Source of the DNA: Ophioderma brevispina
Taxonomy: Eukaryota; Echinodermata; Ophiuroidea; Amphilepidida; Ophiodermatidae
Reading direction: 5' to 3'
Assembly: GCA_023653785.1 (NCBI GenBank)
Contig: JAMKCH010035823.1
Span: forward strand, 62,001-126,000
DNA length: 64,000 nucleotides
The notes beneath the pieces are model-generated. The model did not search any database. It was not told where the DNA came from and worked only from the letters and a program-made list of their open reading frames with translations. How positions within the stretch are numbered: position 1 is the stretch's first letter; the number at the start of each line of letters is the position of its first letter. The position numbers and the translations under genes are program-made. Positions 13,001 to 28,000 of the stretch are shown in pieces.

Positions 13001-16000
13001 ATTCCATCCCGTTGAATTGACCCCAATGGAAATAAGCTTCCTATAGAGCCATTCTTGGGTTATCCAGGACATTTTCCAAATAAATCAAATCAAATCAAAC
13101 TTCAATGATTTTCAAAGGAATATAGAAAGGTAGGTAAATTTTAGGATACGTTAACACTTCAGTGTATATGGTCGTGTGCACTCCCGTTAGTGTATAACCG
13201 CAGCCCTGTGGACGCTAGCCTTGTTTCAAGGCGCTCTACCAACTTCATTCATTGGTTCACACGTCTGAAATAAATCATGTGTCATATAAGGAGTGGAGCA
13301 TATCCACCTTCCCTAAAACTACAAAATGGCGAGAATTCGCTCTATTAAGGACATTGTCAACCTTGAGTTTCCGAGTATCTATTTTGGTTTGTAACTTTGC
13401 AAATATTTGATTATTGTATGTAAACGTATACATTTCTTGAAAGAAAAATTTGACGATGAACCCGATGATGGCATCAGATTAATGTAAAACTTGCCGTATT
13501 TTGAGAAAAATACTAAAAAACATGATTTTGCCCCAAAATTTTCAGACAGCATAACAAAAACAATTTGAATTCTCATGATTCTTATGTTATTTTTTAGAGA
13601 CAAGACAAATTTGTCTAGGGACGTTTTTTTTTTTCATTTTTAAAAAATAGAGCTTACTTTTCGAAATTAAGGAAAATGGCAAATTTTAAAAAAAGTGTGA
13701 TTTTTACCTTTCTTTTCCAAATTGAGTATATATTGGAGAATATCTTTAGTTAGAAACCGAAAAATGAAAAATTGAGAAAACCGTCCCTAGAGAAGACCGA
13801 TTGCTATCGTAGGAAAGTTAAACCTTACCTTTTACTTCGGTATTTTTGGAGTTATCTTGTCTGAAAATTTGCCAAATTTTGCGAAAATTGAACCTTGAGA
13901 AAATCTTGTGTTTTAGTAAAAAGTGACTTTTCACGCCATTTCAAGCTGTCTCTTCTCAAATAACTTTACCTTTTAACTTCAAAATTGAGTATGTTGTGCA
14001 AGTGATGAAAATACATCTTTATGCACTATTGAATCAAACCTCTTTTGTCTTCAACTCCAAAAATCAGAAGAAATTGAAAAAGATGTTTATCCACAAATTT
14101 TGCAAAAATTGTTTAAATTTTCAAATATTATTTTTCGTTTTTCAAAGATGCGTTCGCGCAAAAGTACATTAAAACACGCGCACGCTACATTACGCAGCAA
14201 AAATTCACCGCGCGACGCGATGTGCGCCTTGCGCCTGACGGCGTGTAATTGCTTAAATTCCCGCCGTTATGACCATGTGGTTTTTGTGACTTTAAATGGT
14301 CAAATAGCTGTTTAAATCGGCAAAAAATACAACTCCGGATTGTCTGCATTGGATAACCTTTGTTGGTAACGATTAGAACACAGGTTGATGTTTAAAATGG
14401 TGCAAAAATCAGAAATTCGTGTAAAAACAAAAGCACTAGGGTTCACACTGCCCTTAAACACCTAATTTGAGGCTTCAAAATTCACATGGCCTATGTTCCA
14501 TGCTTCCACCAGCCAGTTCAATAAGTTCAACTCAGGGAGAGCTGTCGCTCTGAGTAGAACAAGCACTGCACCTTACCACAACAGGTGTTTGTGGTTTTAT
14601 ACCTAGACAGTAGGATCCTGGATCCAGCTAGTGTGCACAACAGACCACCAGGCAGTGTACTTTTTTTTTTGTTTATTTAATCTTTCTCTAGACAGGGTAG
14701 CCCTAAAAAGGATAAAGCACTTATTTCAAACATGAAAACAAAATGTTCAAAATAATGAGAATAAATGTTAATTATGCAATACAGTGTGAAAATAAAAGGT
14801 TTGTCAGTTTTTAGCAGACAGCCTTGATCAGGCTATGTGGACGCAACCACCACCACCATGACCACTTTCCAATAGTAATTTTTCAAATTAAATTTACCAT
14901 GCACGTAGTTATTGGTGTGTGAAGGCATCGCACGCACCGCAGGGGGTCTAAAAATTAGAGACGATGGAGAGGGCATTGAAATAAGGCTCAAATTGCGAAA
15001 AAAAATGCATATTTTTCCGACGCTTCGCCCCTGGGCTCCCACCAGGGCTCTGCCCCCGGACCCCACTGAGGGACCTTAAAGACACTATCAGTGATTTGCT
15101 ATATCAGCAAATCGAAAAAATCATCAAAAATCAGATTTTTGCATGTATGCAACCAGTACAGGTATCCTAACATACCCTGCAAATGATAAGACCAGAAGCA
15201 ACCTAATAAGGACAGAATCGGAGATTTTAGTCATTACTGTCCGAACGGACACTTACTACAACACGTAATTGAATGGAGAATCGTATCTTGGAACACTGCC
15301 GTTTTCTTCCTTTTCTGTCAATTCTACAGCTGGAAAAGGTAACTTATGAGAATTCTACAGACTTACCCTTCACTTTGAAGCTATTCCTGCAAATTTCAAA
15401 TATTTTTCAAATCACTGATAGTGTCTTTAAGCGGCCCCTGGACCCCCTTGCTTTGTGGTTTGTGAAATAACAAAATAAAAATTAGAATAATGATGTAAAC
15501 TCTAAAAAGTATTAAAAAACGAAAAACTTTCCGTAGTCTCTCACCAAGGAAGAGGCTCTTTGTTTGCGTGCAAAACGTGTCTATAACACTTAAGTGCCTA
15601 AGGTGTTTTCACTCACGTTGGTGCCTAAAGGGGGGTCCATGGACCCCCCAAGGAAACCACTTTCCCGAGGGAATTTTCAGATGAAACTCATACCGCCTTT
15701 GAGGGGGCATAAGACAAGACTGGAAGTGCAATATAAATGAGTTCCGATTTATCGTCTGGAAATTAGGGGCAAATCATTGTTTTCGAAATGCGTCAAAATC
15801 GCTCAAAAAGTAGTATGATGTTTCCATCTGCTCTAGAAGGACCAATTTACATATATTAATCACAAACATTACCATTTTGTACATTCTTGTATTTTTTGTG
15901 GGTGTAGTCGTATTTGCCATAGGTTTGTACAGCAATGGCGCGCAGTCGTTCGATGATGGAATCGCTTCTTTTCAGCACATAAAGGGTTAATTATTTTTTC

Positions 16001-19000
16001 TGATTATGTAATTATGTTGTTTCAGCATATGAAAACGAACATAAGCAGAAAAATATTTCTGGCAACAAGGTTTGCTAATTTTTATTTTTAAAATCACACT
16101 CCCGTTGGTGCCTAAGGGGGGGTCGTAGGGACCCAAGCTAATTATCTCATTAACGGGAAAGAAATTTTAGTAATTTTTTTATGGAAAGAAGCGCATCGAT
16201 AAGTTACACAATTACACAAATTAGAGTTCGAAAATATTTTTCACTAGTGAGAAATCGCCGAAAAACAAATCTTGGGTACTATGGAGCCCCTCAAAAAAAA
16301 AAAAAAAAAAAACTCCCACTTAGGCACTTAAGTGTTAAAAATGACCCCTTCTGTCAATTTCTATAATACCAGGAGCTTCAGAGTTGAGGTACATTTTACT
16401 ATAGGTTTGTACATGGCTCTGATAGAGTAATGTAATTTGGAAGTAAGGCAACATAAGCAAAGCTTGATAATAAGGGTATATTATCAACACAATGCTTTGA
16501 TTACTTGTTTACTGACAAAAAGGCTTGTTTATGGTAGCACAAACAAACAAAAATGCTTGTTTAGGGTATGTTTTTAGTCGGTGGAAATACTTGTTTAGGG
16601 TGTATTTCGGAAGTCCATGTTCACGCATCATATCCACCTTTGAATACAACTGCCCCCCCCCCCCCGGGGGGGGGGAAGTGTAATACATTCGTTCTGTGCA
16701 AAAGCGCAAAAAAATGCTTTCCAAGTGAAATACGAATATATAACATTTTTGTTTTGGTGTTTATTAAGTATTGTTCTGCATTTGTTGTAATGTGAAATGT
16801 TGGAAATTTTACTTGTTTTTACTTTTAACTGAACAGTGTAGGAATTTGAATACGGAGTCAGAAACCTGCCAAATTAAAATATTATGACAGGAGTTTATAA
16901 ACAGGTTCTTCCTAAATTAAGTCAGTCTCATTTGTAATATCGAATGACCTTGTTTTTTTTTTATTATCAGATGACACTATTAGTTATCTCATATTTGTTC
17001 ATGCAATAGGAAGCGATATCAATGGTTTTGGTGCCGTATCACACGAGGCTGCAGGCCGAGCGTGGCATGGGACCATGTAAACATGTGCTCCATGTAAACC
17101 AGGGATCCTAATAGACGGCCGGCCAAAGGACCAAAATATGACTTTTGACGGCGTTGTTTGTTACAAAGGTCCAACCTAGTGGATTCATACCACCATGGGA
17201 TGTACATCAACGTATGGGGTGTTGGCCTTTCTACATTTTTTTATTTTAGGGTAAAAAATGACCAAAAAAGGTCAAAATTGTCCAAAAATAGGTAAATCAG
17301 TCGAAATGCATTCCTTTATTAAAATAATCTATCAGAACATGTCCATTTACCTTCAAAGGAGTCCTATTTAAGTGAGTATAATGGAAGCCATTCCGATTTA
17401 TAAATTTTTGGGTCAAAATGGCCAAAAAGGTCAAAATTGTCCAAAAATAGGTAAATCAGTCGAAATGCATTCCTTTATTAAAATAATCTATCAGAACATG
17501 TCCATTTACCTTCAAATGAGTCATTTTAAGTGGATAAAATGGAAGCCATTTCAATTTTTAAATTTGGGGGTCAAAATGGCCAAAAAGGTCAAAATTGTCC
17601 AAAAATAGGTAAATCAGTCGAAATGCATTCCTTTATTAAAATAATCTATCAGAACATGTCCATTTACCTTCAAAGGAGTCCTATTTAAGTGAGTATAATG
17701 GAAGCCATTCCGATTTATAAATTTTTGGGTCAAAATGGCCAAAAGGTCAAAATTGTCCAAAAATAGGTAAATCAGTCGAAATGCATTCCTTTATTAAAAT
17801 AATCTATCAGAACATGTCCATTTACCTTCAAAGGAGTCCTATTTAAGTGAGTATAATGGAAGCCATTCCGATTTATAGATTTTGAGGTAAAATTGGCCAA
17901 AATGGATACCTCAGTCCCAATACCTTCGTTTCACAAACATTTTCAAGGAAACATTTGCCGTTACATCTCAAGGAAACATCAATAAGTAGCTTTAGTGCTT
18001 GTCATTCTAGTTTTCATATTTTTAGATCAAAGTGACCAAAATAAGGTCAAAATTGTTCCAAAATTGTCAAATCACTTACACCCAAATGTGTCATAATAAG
18101 TGAATAGAGAGCTAGTTGGCTTAATTGACAGATTTTGGGTTGAAATGGCCAAATCTATTATAATGCCCTCTTTTCAAAGTAGGTCATATAAGTGTTTTGC
18201 CTTTTCATCAGGTGAAAAGAGTGCTAGCTATTTAACTTTATAGATTTCTGAGTCAAAATGGAATAAATGGGACAAAATTCATCCAAAAATTGATCAAAAT
18301 CAATTCAAATGGGTGGGATAACGAAACGTATTACTTTGTCTTACACTTACATTATGTCTTCTTTTTGCACAGTAGGTCAAAAGAATATGCGTTTACATCC
18401 CACGGGATATAATTAAGTAACATGGTATATAGACTGCCAGCCAGTCATAGATTTTGGAGTCGAAATGGGACACGAAATTTTAAATTTTCCCAAAATTGAT
18501 CAAAATTAACTAAAATGGGAAACCAATTGATAAAACGTGTGACTTTGTCCATATTTTTAATCATTACCCTGTGAATTTATATATATTTCTATTGAATGTT
18601 TAAAAATAGTTGTTAGGGATGTTAAGTTTAAATGGACATTTATAATCAGCTAAATTACTATTTTAATGAGTTTTTAAACTGCATCTTAATATTGTAACAT
18701 ATATTTCTTAGGGGTATACATTAGAATAGCCGAACTTAGATATTGAATAAAAATAAAATCAATAATCACAATAATAATATTCTTTGAACTTATTCGCATT
18801 CTGATGAACACAGAGTACCACATACATGTTAAAATTAGTTTTATACCTTGAATTTTTGATATGCAAATTGATATTTCTCCTCTATATCTGGTTCTCATTT
18901 GGAAATTGTAAATAATTTGTATTCCATGAGAATTTATTATAGGCTACTCACAAGGCTTTTTGTAAGTTTAGTATTATGTGTTATACACTGTGATCTATCA

Positions 19001-22000
19001 AGGATCTGAGGGTAGGCTGTTCTTGTTTTAAATTTGGACCTGAGTGGTGGATTTAAGCATTAAATAATGAAATAGGCCTAATGCACAAGAACCCTTTAAT
19101 TATATTGTTCACAACCATGTAGGAGAAGTCACATTTTGGACCATTTAAACCATAACTGAATATGCCGCCGCCAAATTGGAACAGTGACTGTTCATTTTGA
19201 CCCGTTGATTAAACCTAACAAAATTAAAATATTCAACTGCGCTACAATGCCAAAAGCTTTCATAAAAAGCTTTTAGGTAATCATTCTCTCATCATTTCTG
19301 GTCATTTTAGCGGAAAAAAATGTGAAGATGGTACGTTCATAGTGGTTAGGGTATGCCGTCAAAGTCGAAGGGTAAGGGGGTGGTTGCCACCCGAGGTAAT
19401 TTATGGTGCTTTTTTTAAAACAAAATTATGCACAGCTCAGTTTAACTCTAAAACTCTATGTTTATAGAAAATTAGCCAATTGTAATCATTTAGAGCTGAA
19501 AATAAATCCGATATTCCTAACTTTTTTAGCGCAAAATTGGATTTTCACCTATAGATTTTCTGTGGAAAATACCAATTTCGAGGACCAATTTTGTAGACTC
19601 GAGGACTTGATGACGTCATTCTGACGCCATACTAGGTATGTTGGTACTTATTTTGATATCAATGGAAGGACCATAGCTATCCACTGAAAACAAAATAATA
19701 AACATCGGGTGCTTTATAGAATGCGTTCTTAGTATTTTTTTCATTCGTGTATCATACCACTATGAGTAACCGTAAAGGAGGGCATTAATAATAACAATTA
19801 TAACAACTTTTGATTTCTTTGATTTCTTTTCTCCCTCCAAGAAAAGTGCATTATAATGGCCAACTCATTTTCAACTTTAATGCACTCTGGTGATGTGAAC
19901 TATGGCTTGATTAACAATTTTGACAAATAGGGTAATAGAGCTAATTTACCAATTTGTGGTAAATTTCCATCAAATCTGAGAATTGGAATAGCCAATACTC
20001 TAATTTACTGAGGGATGTAAATTTAATGGATAACAATAAACCTTAAGGACAATTATTGATGTATTACATTTATCAATCATAGTTTAAGTTGATATTTTGT
20101 TGACCATATTGACCATAAATCGTGAGATTCCCCCTCCAATCTTGAGTTCATTTTGATCCTCAGCCCAATGTGACTCCAAAATGGGTAAATTGGAATACCT
20201 AGCACTGTATCCACCTAATTATATTCCATTGAGTATTTTAGAAAGAGTCAATTATGACTGTTTTACCATATTTTGACATTTTTACCCTTTTGGACATTTG
20301 AACCCCAAAATGTGTTCATTGAAAAGGCTGGCACTTTATTTACTTAATCACTGTCCCTGGGAAGTAAATGAATTATGTTCCTTTAAGCTACTTTGAGAAA
20401 AGAGATTGTTATGACTAATTTATTATTTTTGGACAAATATGAACTTGTTTGGCCATTTTGACCTAATTTTGGACAAATTTGAACTTGTTTGGCCATTTTG
20501 ACCCTACAACGTGTCAATTGAATTATCTACTACTCTATTCAGTTAATTATAGTTCTTTGGGAAGAAAACTTTACAATATTCCATTATGATTGTTGAGAAG
20601 GGAGGCATTTTGACTCATTTATGGATTTTTTGGGACAGTTTTGATGTTTTTTGGCCAATATGACCCCAAAATATGCAAATTGAAATGGCTAGCACTCAAT
20701 CCGCTCATTTGTGTTCCCTTGGGATGTATACGCACATGTTCTGATGAAACAGCTTGAGAAAAGAAGGCAATATGATTGATTTACCTATTTTTGGACTATT
20801 TTGACCTTTTTTGGCCATTTTGACCCCAAAATTTATAAATTGGAATTGCTTCCATTATATTCGCCTAAATATGACTCATTTGAAGGTAAATGGACATGTC
20901 CTGATAGATTATTTTAAGAAAGGAATGCATTTCGACTGATTTACCTATTTTTTTGACAATTTTGACCTTTTTTGGCCATTTTGACCCCACAAATTATAAA
21001 TTGGAATGACTTTCATTATATTCACTTAAATATGACTCCTTTGAAGGTAAATGGACATGTTATGATAGATTATTTGAAGAAAGGAATGCATTTCGACTGA
21101 TTTACCTATTTTTGGACAATTTTGACCTTTTTTGGCCATTTTTACCCTAAAATTAAAAAAAATAGAATGGCCAACACCCCATACGCTATTGTATGTCCCA
21201 TGAGGATTCGAATCCACACGGTTGGATGTTTGTAACAAACAACGCCGTCAAAACTTTTTCTGAGCACTTTTTGCTGTAATGGCCGGCCGTCTATAAATAA
21301 ATCGGGATAGGACACTCGCTCAAGATAGTGGAGACATATTGCATGAAATCTGTAGCTTATAGATCGTCGGTCGTACGTGGCGCTGTAAAACTTATGCTAC
21401 GTCATCGACGTCATACTGCATAAATTATTAGCTAATTAGGTAGCTTATCGAAATTGGTGGCGCTATCACTATCGATATCGAAATCGTCTATGGGCATTTG
21501 TACATAGTGTCGCATGTGTAAACTTAACGCGCGCGCCCATGATACTGATAAAGCGCTGTATACGGGATGTATAATATTACTTGTATTACGCAGGAGAGCC
21601 GATTAATACGGGAATATCTCAAAGGACTATCAACCAATGAAATTACAGTATTTATGTCTACTGAATGATAAAATATAATAACCTTAATAACCTTGGAAGA
21701 AGCCAAGACTTATACAATATTGTTCTAGCTTGTGTAATAATTTCTTGTATCACTCTCAAAACAATGCAGCATTATAATATAGTACCATGTGTATGAACCC
21801 ATCCAATATAATAATTAGTTTGTATAAACCATCCAATATACATACTTGATGTGACATGGATGTGTACAATTGTCTAATTATTATATAATGTTATCATGAA
21901 AAGCAAAATTAAATGAGTTTCTTTCAGACATGGAGGATCCAACGTTAACATTCCCGATGATATAGTACGAAATACATGGTGATGGAATGTCAACAGTTAC

Positions 22001-25000
22001 CGTAACGTGGACAGTTACCGCTAATGATAACTCAGTGTTACACCGACTTTGGACATCAAAACTATGACTATGGAGGATAGTTTTCCTATTGGATGAAAAC
22101 ACACAGTGACTTTATACAGCAAACGGAGGGTCGGTAATACTGCCGAAGTGAAGGATCTTTTACACTCACAATACAAGGTGAATGCCATGGATTTCATTTC
22201 CAACACAGTAGAATTGAAAGTATACTTTGGCTTGTCTGAAGTATGGAAGTGACGACGCGCGCGTATACCGAGTGCCGCCGTTCAGGTGCAGTGCGCTTGT
22301 GCTTTGCTTACGCGCGCGCTGAAAAGTCGGCACAATGTATACGGCCCGCGTCGCTACTTCATACTTCGAGATGGGACAGGGAGTAGTAATAGTAGGAATA
22401 GTAGTAGTAATTGTAGTACCAGGGGGTTATCCACCTAAATTGGGTACAGGTGTGTGGAGTCCGCCGGGTAAAAAAAATCGAACCATGTTTATAGGGACAA
22501 AAGTGTACAAAAATATGACCAATTTATATAGTTGGTTCCGAAATTCGACCCATTTCTATAGTTGGTTTCGAAAAATTTCGCACTTTTATAGTAATATGAG
22601 AAAGATTGACCCATTTTCATAGTAACGTTTCAAAATCGGAAAATCAACCTTGTTCATTGTGATTTACGAAAATGCAGAAAAATTGCTATGAAAATTACCT
22701 ATGTTCATAGTAATTGCGACCAAAAAATGAATAAATGACCCAGTTATATAGTAGCAATGACCTCAAAATGACCCCTCAATATAGTAGCATGGTGGGAAAA
22801 AAAAAGACCCATTGTTTAGTATAGGGGTTGAAAATGCGACCCAATCGGCGGCACATTATGTACCTACCCTTTCCACTGAGGGAGAAGTAACCCCCCCCCC
22901 CCCCGGTAGTAGTAGTGAGTAGTAGTAGTCGTAGTAGTAGTAGTAGTAAGTAGAAAGAAGATTAGTAGTAGTAGTAGTGTAGTAGGAATAGAAGTTTATT
23001 AGTAGTAGTAGTAGTAGTTAGTTAGTAGTATAGTAGTAGTAGCAGTAGCGTAACTAGCAGAGTAGAGTAGTAGTAGGAGTAGTAGTAGAGTAGTAGTAGT
23101 TAGTAGTAGTAGTAGTAGTAGTAGTAGTTAGTAGTAGCAGTAGTAGTGGTTTTGCCCGTGGTTGTGGAAATTTGGTTATAAATGTTGTGGTTGTGCGGTG
23201 TACTCTCAAATTTATCGTAAGAAAAGTTTGAAATGATTTCTTTCAGACATGGGAGGGATCCAATACTAACGATACCAGATAATATAAGTACCAAAATACC
23301 GACAATGGAATGAAAACAGCTACGGTAACCTGGGACAGGAACGGCAACTGATGAACTCAGATGTACACACCTTTGACATCAAACTATGACTCTGGTGATA
23401 GCTTCCCTATTGGTGAAACCACAGTGACCTACACCAGCAACGGATGGGTCCGACAATACTGTTGAAGGGTCCTTTACTATCGCGGTCCAAGGTAAATGTC
23501 ATGGATCTAATTTCCAACACAATAGAATCTTGAAAGTTATCCTTTTACTAGTCTCTGTTAACAAGAGGTCTTGCTTTACCCACATCGGGTGTAACAGAGT
23601 ACAAGAGACAAGAACACTCCAATCTTAAGTGCGCACAATTATCTTATATAGGAGCCATCATTTTCTTACAACAGCAGATATTGTTATTACTTGGTTTTAT
23701 CCCTCAATGCACCGAGCAGAACAAAATCAGGTTTGTTATACCAAGAACTAGACGTCGATAACACTAGGGAATGGCACAGCTGTCATGGTATAAGGAAAAT
23801 TATATTCTAGAAAGAGGTTGTAGCCAGAGTCGAACCGGAATCTCTGCATTTCAATGGCGTACGACGTCCGTGAACACTCTTCCTCAGAGAAGAGATGGCT
23901 AAGACATGGCTTTGCGGGCTAAATTGATAATTGCAAACGTATTTCTAAGTTTTTTAATGAAATGTACTCTCTCTCCGTTTTTACGTCCATCTTTTCCCCT
24001 CCTCTCTCTCTCAATCTCATGGATTATGAAAAATAGGGAAATTGCACAATTTTGATATGTATTAATTTTGGAGTAATTATATTGTAATTTGGTCTAAATA
24101 AACGTAGATACGACTTTTTACACTCTACTTTGAAAAAAGCTGTGACTGCAAGAACGTCGTTTCTGCGCAAATACTACTTCGATGCACTTTGTTGTTGTTT
24201 TTGTTTTTTTGCTGTAGTGTTGTTTTTGTGGTTGCTTTATAATCCTCAAAACCATCCAATACTACATCATTATTTTCATAGCAGCGTGTACAATTGTGTA
24301 ATTTTTATTAATAAGATCATAAAAATAAGATTCAAGTGATTTCTTTCAGATATGGAAAATCCCGTAATAATAATACCCGATAACATAGTACAAAATACTG
24401 CTGATGGAATGGCAACAGCTACGGTAACCTGGACAGCTACTGCAACTGATAATTCGGAAGATACACCAACTTTGACATCAAACTATAACCCCGGAGATAG
24501 CTTCCCTATTGGTGTAACCACAGTGACATACACAGCAACGGATTCATCTGGCAATACTGCTGAAAGATCGTTTACTATTACAGTAGAAGGTGAATGCATG
24601 GATAAAATTTATTTCCCAACCCAGCTGTATTCTTTAAAGTATATACCTTATCATAATTTCCGCTTATATCTAATAAACCCCAAACTCTCTCTTTTAGTCT
24701 TAATTATGCGAACATGAGTCAATTAAATTATATATTTCCAAGTCTAAAAAGCTAACCTACAAATTGACGAAGCTGACTATACATGTTTGAGTATCAGATT
24801 CCAAATCGGAGATCGACATGGTCCTCAATTTAACAGTTAGCAGCCTACATGTTTAAATCGACCCCTAAATGAAGAATACGCCTGTGAAAAGACACATATT
24901 TATGTATTTCCTTATTATGATTTACCTGGCGATGTTTTAGTCCAGGCAAAATATTTTTCACCTGGAATAAATTGCAACGGAATTTATTTTTACCACAACA

Positions 25001-28000
25001 CGGGTCTATGAGCTCCTTATAACTACAAACTAAAATCAGATACCATCTTTTTGCAGAGGAAATGGTAAAGGGGGGGTGGAGGATCTAACACGGGTAAATC
25101 TGACAAGTAGAATCGTGTTAAAATGTACGCCAATATATTTGTGTTCTAAGGATTTAAAGATTATATGGAAGCTACTAATCTGTACAGGTTAGAGCATAGT
25201 TAGCGTTCTCTGTTCACCGGGAAAAATCCCGAGTGTCCGCCGAGAGCAGACGATTCTTCCCAAAAAAAATTCTCAAAGAATTCACGCAATTTTCCTCCCG
25301 TGTTTGTTTTTCAGAAAAAAATGTCTTTAGGGAAATTTTGCCTCACCTATTTATATAAACAGCAATATACACTGTGAGTGTATTGTTTTTTACAACACTT
25401 GCCATTAATTTGGGTTGCAATGTGAAACTTGTAGGCAGCCAAAATAACACAAACAGTTTTTATAGAACACCTAAACCAATAAGCAAGTTTGCCGATTGAT
25501 AATTATTTTTAACGATATGTGTTTTCCTGAACTGATTAAGGCATGTGTACTCCAAACACACTAGAAGTTACACGGACCTTTTCATTTCAGATAATGAAGC
25601 TCCAACTATCGATCAACCTCCCGATGTAACTGAAAACATCTGCAGCGGACAGGCTCCCGCGTCAGTCACGTGGCCAACGCCTACCACAAGTGACAACTCC
25701 GGAGGAACCGTAACCTTGGATTCTGTTTATACATCTGGCGGTGACTTCCCTCTTGGTCCCACTGTTGTCACTTACACTGCAACAGACCCCTCAGACAACT
25801 CTGTAGAAGCGTCGTTTACTATCACAGTGGTAGAAGGTATGAACAAAAAAGTTTTAAGTGTAAATAAGAAACGTGAGGTATATTTCTATCATGTTTACGA
25901 TGTTAACATTTACAAAAAGACATTTTTCTTGGACATTCCTCACCGAGGATAAGCGGGAAAATCAAATTTAAAGATATGCGATTTCAAATTTAAAATATCT
26001 CATTTGTAAACAGACACTACCGCACCGACGATATCACTGCCAGATGATTTAACCACGGATACCGACTCTGGCCAAGATAATGCAGTGGTTACGTGGTTCT
26101 CGGTCACTGCAACTGACAATTCAGGGGAGACTCCATCTTTGACATCGGATGCTAACTCTGGTGATAGCTTTCCTATCGGTACAAACACAGTAACCTATAC
26201 AGCCACGGACTCTTGCGGCAACGTTGAAATGGATTCTCTTACCGTCATAGTTGAAGGTATGTCATGAAATTTATTTTAAAATTACAAATGTTACGCCAAA
26301 AACGAAACAAGTTTGTCTCAGTGAAAATCGGTCAAATATCATTTAGGTCATTATTTTGCTGAAGAAGTGCTTGAAGTGTTTCTAGTAAAGAAATGAGTTA
26401 GAATATTGGCCGACTATAATTTCTTTGAGTGATCCTTTCCGATATGTAACGTTCTACTTTTTAAGTTAAACATCATGTTATGTGATTTGAGGTAATTAAA
26501 AATGATAAAAATTTAAAAAGTAGTGCTGATCAATGAGAAGGTAGTTTGTAATTTAAAAATAAAGTTATGAATTGGTGCATGATTAAACGATAAACATGAC
26601 TAAATCATTTATTTTATTGGCAATCAGGATTGATCACTTGCCTCCAATCCGATTTGTTTCTGGTGTAATAATGGGCTCACATAACATTCTGAGAAATCCT
26701 ATCATTTCAGACAATGAACTTCCTGTTATCAATATACCCGATGACATTACTGAATACATCTGTAATGGACAGGCTCCTGTATCAGTCACGTGGCCAACAC
26801 CTACCACAAGTGATAACTCTGGAGGAATCGTAACCTTGGATTCTGATTATACATCTGGAGACGACTTCCCTCTGGGTCCTACTGTTGTCACATACACTGC
26901 AACAGATCCCTCAGGCAACTCTGTACAGACATCGTTTACTGTAACTGTTGTAGAAGGTATCCTATGGAACTTTTTAAACATAATTACCGATGGGTCTATG
27001 CCAAATTTTTCTTCCATCAATAAATTAATTCATCAAATGGAATATACTAGATAATCTTTGCCTTCCTTCTTTGTAAATGTATAACGCCTTAAATGAAATA
27101 CCTCACTTGAAATAAAGGAGAAAAACGTTTCAAAAGTTTGCAACACTTATATAAAGTCAACACTCTTGTTTTAACAGATACTACTCCTCCGTCGATATCA
27201 TTGCCGGCCGATATAACCACAGATACTGACGCCGGTGTGGCTACGAAAGCAGTTACGTGGCCCTTAGTCACTGCCACTGATAATTCAGGGGGAACTCCAA
27301 CCTTGACACAAGATGCTAACCAAGGTGATAGCTTTTCGATTGGCACAACTGTCGTTACATATACAGCCACGGACTCTTGCGGGAACGCTGGAATGGATTC
27401 TTTTAACATTATAGTCGAAGGTATGTATGCCGTGAATTCCTAAGCAATTAAGCAAATTCCTTCCCTGATTACAGCCTTTATTTCATATTGACTGTGATGA
27501 TGTACATGTGGTTTATGATATAAAAATTGGTTATATGTTGAAGTTATATCCTGATTGAACTGATTTGAGAGTTTTGACTTAAAATAATGACTTAAGAACC
27601 ATGAATGTAGTGTTTCATAGATACGCAGTCATAGATTCAAGTTTGGAATATACCTGTGAAAGACTACCAATATATTTATTTACCGATGAAAGCTTTGATA
27701 TTTTACGCCGATGTTAGTCTTGCCCATCAAACCCTTGGAGGGAGGCGAAAGAACACAAATTCAACCAAAATCGTGGTTTAAATGTCAATTTTGATCAGGG
27801 AAAGATCAAGTCAAGATGATGTCAGCATTGAGGTTTAACAATTGTATAGACCATGAAATATCTATTGCTTAGAAAGGGTCATAACATGCGCCACGGATGA
27901 TTTGTTTCACATGTAAAATTTCAGTAACAATGAAAAATATCCCTACAGACTCCATTTAAAAATATGAATACAGGTGTTTTTTGTGGAAATCGTTATGATA

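Larger units (their letters stand above)
17111..21294. mobile_element. Giant foldback element (about 4.2 kb)
   Basis: ATAGACGGCCGGCC at the left is inverted at the right end. The outer arms share GACGGCGTTGTTTGTTACAAA, then CGTATGGGGTGTTGGCC, on opposite strands. Just inside, each arm consists of 158-160-bp direct repeats (GGTAAATCAG recurs at 17291, 17450, 17608 and 17766) that run in inverted orientation in the right arm (about 20776, 20941, 21101). The central 18.5-20.1 kb is unique and contains a dispersed repeat near 19320-19720. No transposase frame is seen, so it is non-autonomous. Confidence 0.8.

Noticed and set aside
17249..17880. Possible CRISPR-like array of regular repeats
   Set aside because: Monomers are about 158 bp, continuous and without unique spacers; the setting is a eukaryotic intron.
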